64,000 nt of DNA, from positions 1 to 64,000 of the forward strand of contig NZ_QEHR01000002.1 in the NCBI RefSeq assembly GCF_003095375.1, read 5' to 3'. Every line of letters begins with the position of its first letter. Position 1 is the stretch's first letter. Below are positions 62,223 to 64,000 of the stretch, piece by piece. The notes beneath the pieces were generated by a model that saw only the letters and a list, made by a program, of their open reading frames with translations, was not told where the DNA came from and searched no databases. The position numbers were made by a program, and so were the translations under genes. Origin of the DNA: Marixanthomonas spongiae (lineage in GTDB: Bacteria > Bacteroidota > Bacteroidia > Flavobacteriales > Flavobacteriaceae).

Positions 62223-63245
62223 ATGAAAAATTTCACTATCTATATCCTAATAATATTGGTGTGCTTTGGGTGTGCCGACACCAACAAGAAGAAACCGACC
62301 GGAACCGAAGGCGCACGCGACCCCAATAATGAACCTACTGAAAGCAAACAATATCAAAACACACAGTGGCAACTGCAAGCTTCAGTTCCGCCGCAATATG
62401 GCATTTTGGAAAGCAAGTTGCCGGGCGATGTGCCTATTATCAATTTTTATTCAAAAACCACAAAGAAGAATCCGCCGTTTGTTTATCACGAAGCGCCCAA
62501 TCTCAGTTATATCGCGGTACTCCCCAAAGGTTTTGGCACCGAGACCCCCAATGGAAAGCAACAACCGCTATCGAAATGGGACGGCAGGCTTGCCACGGGA
62601 TTTGACCTCAATAAAGAAAAATCTACGGTCTTTCTTTTGGAAAATGGCGAACCGTGGGCCTATATGTTAACGCCTGCTTCCCTACCAAATGATTGGAATG
62701 AATACGGAACCATTTTTGTGCACGTCTCCGTTACAGATTTTGAAGGTAAATGTTCTACCAAAAACAACACTGAAAAACCGATGGAGGAGTGCGAAGTGCT
62801 GGGCGGAACGGACCGGATTGCGTTTTATGGCACCGTGGACGCCGCTTCAAAAAATGAGCTACATGATATTTTGAAAAGTTTGCAATTTATTTCAACAGAA
62901 GACGTGGAAACCCCGATTTCAGATTTGATAAAAGTTGAAAAACCGCTGCCCAATATAGAAGTCAGTTCGCCACTTACCGTTAAAGGCAGGGCGCGCGGAT
63001 ATTGGTTTTTTGAAGGTACAGCAGGGTTGCGATTAGAAGATAAAGACGGCAAAACCCTGGCCGAAAGCCATGTAAAAACAAAAAACGGCTGGATGACCGA
63101 AGACTTTGTTCCTTTTTCGGGCACCTTGACGTTTGATGCACCTAACGATGCGCGTGGTTATTTGGTTTTTGAACGGGCCAATCCTTCCGGCAAACCAGAA
63201 AATGAACGGGAATACCGCTTGCCCGTGATTTTTCCGCCACGATGA
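62223..63245 (+). CDS. Gmad2-domain lipoprotein
   Basis: 340 residues. Lipobox ILVCFGC. The middle is an unrecognised domain (about 60-225, NTQWQLQASVPPQYGILESKLPGDVPIINFYSK, LSKWDGRLATGFDL, VLGGTDRIAFYGTVDAASKNELHDILKSLQF). The C-terminus is an Ig-like Gmad2 domain (about 240-340, VSSPLTVKGRARGYWFFEGTAGLRLEDKDGKTLAESHVKT, DFVPFSGTLTFDAPNDARGYLVFERANPSG). Envelope protein, role unknown. Confidence 0.82.
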   Translation: MKNFTIYILIILVCFGCADTNKKKPTGTEGARDPNNEPTESKQYQNTQWQLQASVPPQYGILESKLPGDVPIINFYSKTTKKNPPFVYHEAPNLSYIAVLPKGFGTETPNGKQQPLSKWDGRLATGFDLNKEKSTVFLLENGEPWAYMLTPASLPNDWNEYGTIFVHVSVTDFEGKCSTKNNTEKPMEECEVLGGTDRIAFYGTVDAASKNELHDILKSLQFISTEDVETPISDLIKVEKPLPNIEVSSPLTVKGRARGYWFFEGTAGLRLEDKDGKTLAESHVKTKNGWMTEDFVPFSGTLTFDAPNDARGYLVFERANPSGKPENEREYRLPVIFPPR

Positions 63246-63753
63246 TTTGAAATACGAAAAAAAATACGAAATACAAAGTACGAAATGTAAAATAAGAAGT
63301 GCGAAATAGAAGATATGAAATTTGGATGGCACTTTATGAAACGCCATTGTTGAATCGTTCGTTGAATGGATTAGTGTCTTTTTTTATATTGTATCGAGCA
63401 ATTCGTTGACACTATCCCGCTAAGTGTGTAAGTTTAAAATAACAGGGGTTGCCCTTTTTTAAAGCCTGACCCTTTTTTCATAGATTTCTAGCGTAGTTTG
63501 TTTCATCGATGTTGCGTTAGCACGATAATTTACCCTCAATCACTGTTTCGATAACAACGCCTAATCATTCACGTGTGGCCCCATCTTACTTTATTCCATT
63601 AATTTGTTATCTTATAAGTTTGTCTATTGCTATTTTGATTACAAGATTATTATTGCTATCCATTTTTTCAATAAACGGACTTTTTATAGGGGTTACACTT
63701 CATGTTTTTATAAAAACATTACTTTTATTACCATAAATTTATGTTCCAACTTT
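63246..63753. other. Gene-free spacer with TACGAA repeats
   Basis: AATACGAAAAAAAATACGAA, AAAGTACGAAATG and AGTGCGAAATAG fill 63251-63310. The rest is unstructured apart from an AT-rich stretch before the next ATG that must contain its promoter. Confidence 0.55.
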
Positions 63754-64000
63754 ATGCGTGGCTTTAAACCATTTCTGTTTTCTGTTATAACTGTACTATC
63801 GATGCATTTAACCTACGCTCAGGAGGCTAATATCGCCTATTGCGATAGCATCATTGCTGAAGGAGTGGAGTTAATGTTTAAGAAAAAACATACACAGTCT
63901 CTTGAGTTATTAGTAAAAGCACAAGCGATGGCCAAAGATAATAATTGGAGCAAACAGCATTTTTTAGCTGTCAATAATATTGGGGCCAATTATTATTCTA
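63754..64000 (+). CDS. N-terminal part of a probable TPR protein (cut by window edge)
   Basis: 82 codons to the window end. Signal peptide MRGFKPFLFSVITVLSMHLTYAQ, then helical repeats (IAYCDSIIAEGVELMFKKKHTQSLELLVKAQAMAKDNNWSKQHFLAVNNIGANYYS) with the spacing of tetratricopeptide repeats. In flavobacteria such proteins often continue into a histidine kinase or a LuxR-type HTH, but that part is outside the window. Confidence 0.65.
   Translation, partial: MRGFKPFLFSVITVLSMHLTYAQEANIAYCDSIIAEGVELMFKKKHTQSLELLVKAQAMAKDNNWSKQHFLAVNNIGANYYS

Overview
The window looks like a chromosome segment of a marine-type member of Flavobacteriaceae (phylum Bacteroidota). The evidence is the promoters of the form TTTG - about 19 nt - TAnnTTTG, the absence of Shine-Dalgarno logic at most genes, a fused SecDF, many SPII lipoproteins, a TonB receptor, an OmpA-family protein, a DUF6588 protein, B12-dependent ribonucleotide reductase, QueE and a DUF2911 protein. 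No rRNA, tRNA or CRISPR array was seen.

Region 1 (1 to about 17.2 kb) is AT-rich accessory DNA and is the most striking part. It reads as an integron-like gene-cassette array. Ten complete units, plus one cut by the left edge, are separated by ten structured sites of 123-125 or 178-190 bp. Every unit begins with GTT plus a short private sequence and ends with the exact or near-exact complement of that sequence plus AAC, as expected for units that circularise through an attC-like site. Between AAC and GTT each site folds into a hairpin. The arms differ between sites but stay complementary. AAC lies 6 nt from the stem and GTT 3 nt from it in all ten sites, and two G.T wobbles sit at fixed stem positions, always favouring folding of the + strand (the strand opposite most cassette genes). 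A tyrosine recombinase (16014-17147, own promoter) sits at the proximal end, co-directional with the array, and lacks the insert typical of integron integrases. Cargo: a WYL regulator with a Cass2-like protein and a DUF1801 protein, a lipoprotein, an HMA-CDF cation transporter, a DUF6119-like protein, a BcgI-like restriction-modification pair, a 1460-residue helicase-nuclease with a GreA/B-like tail, an SRPBCC protein, a unit with no ORF, and small unknown genes.

Region 2 (18-39 kb) is core chromosome: DUF336 protein, aldehyde dehydrogenase, old-yellow-enzyme reductase, ffh, folD, a VOC/AI-2E/DCC operon, a HerA-like ATPase, queE, gyrB, an OmpA-family protein, mdh and nrdJ. Region 3 (39.2-42.6 kb) is a probable copper-handling operon with a small Cys protein, a Met-rich TonB receptor and a Met-rich lipoprotein. 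Then comes secDF. At 46.1-47.7 kb a higBA toxin-antitoxin pair and a lipoprotein gene carry the same kind of complementary unit ends, so they look like two stranded cassettes about 30 kb from the array.

Region 4 (47.7-64 kb): DUF192 protein, lgt, yidD, trpG, and trpE preceded by a clear attenuator with a leader peptide carrying two adjacent Trp codons; two rhodaneses, an M3 peptidase, a serine hydrolase, a DUF421 protein, a LigD repair ligase split into three genes (phosphoesterase, ligase, polymerase) with no Ku gene in view, a Gmad2 lipoprotein and the start of a probable TPR protein. Short dispersed intergenic repeats (TACGAAGTACGAA type, CTCCCCA tandem, GGTGGCTGAG palindromes) are scattered through the core part.
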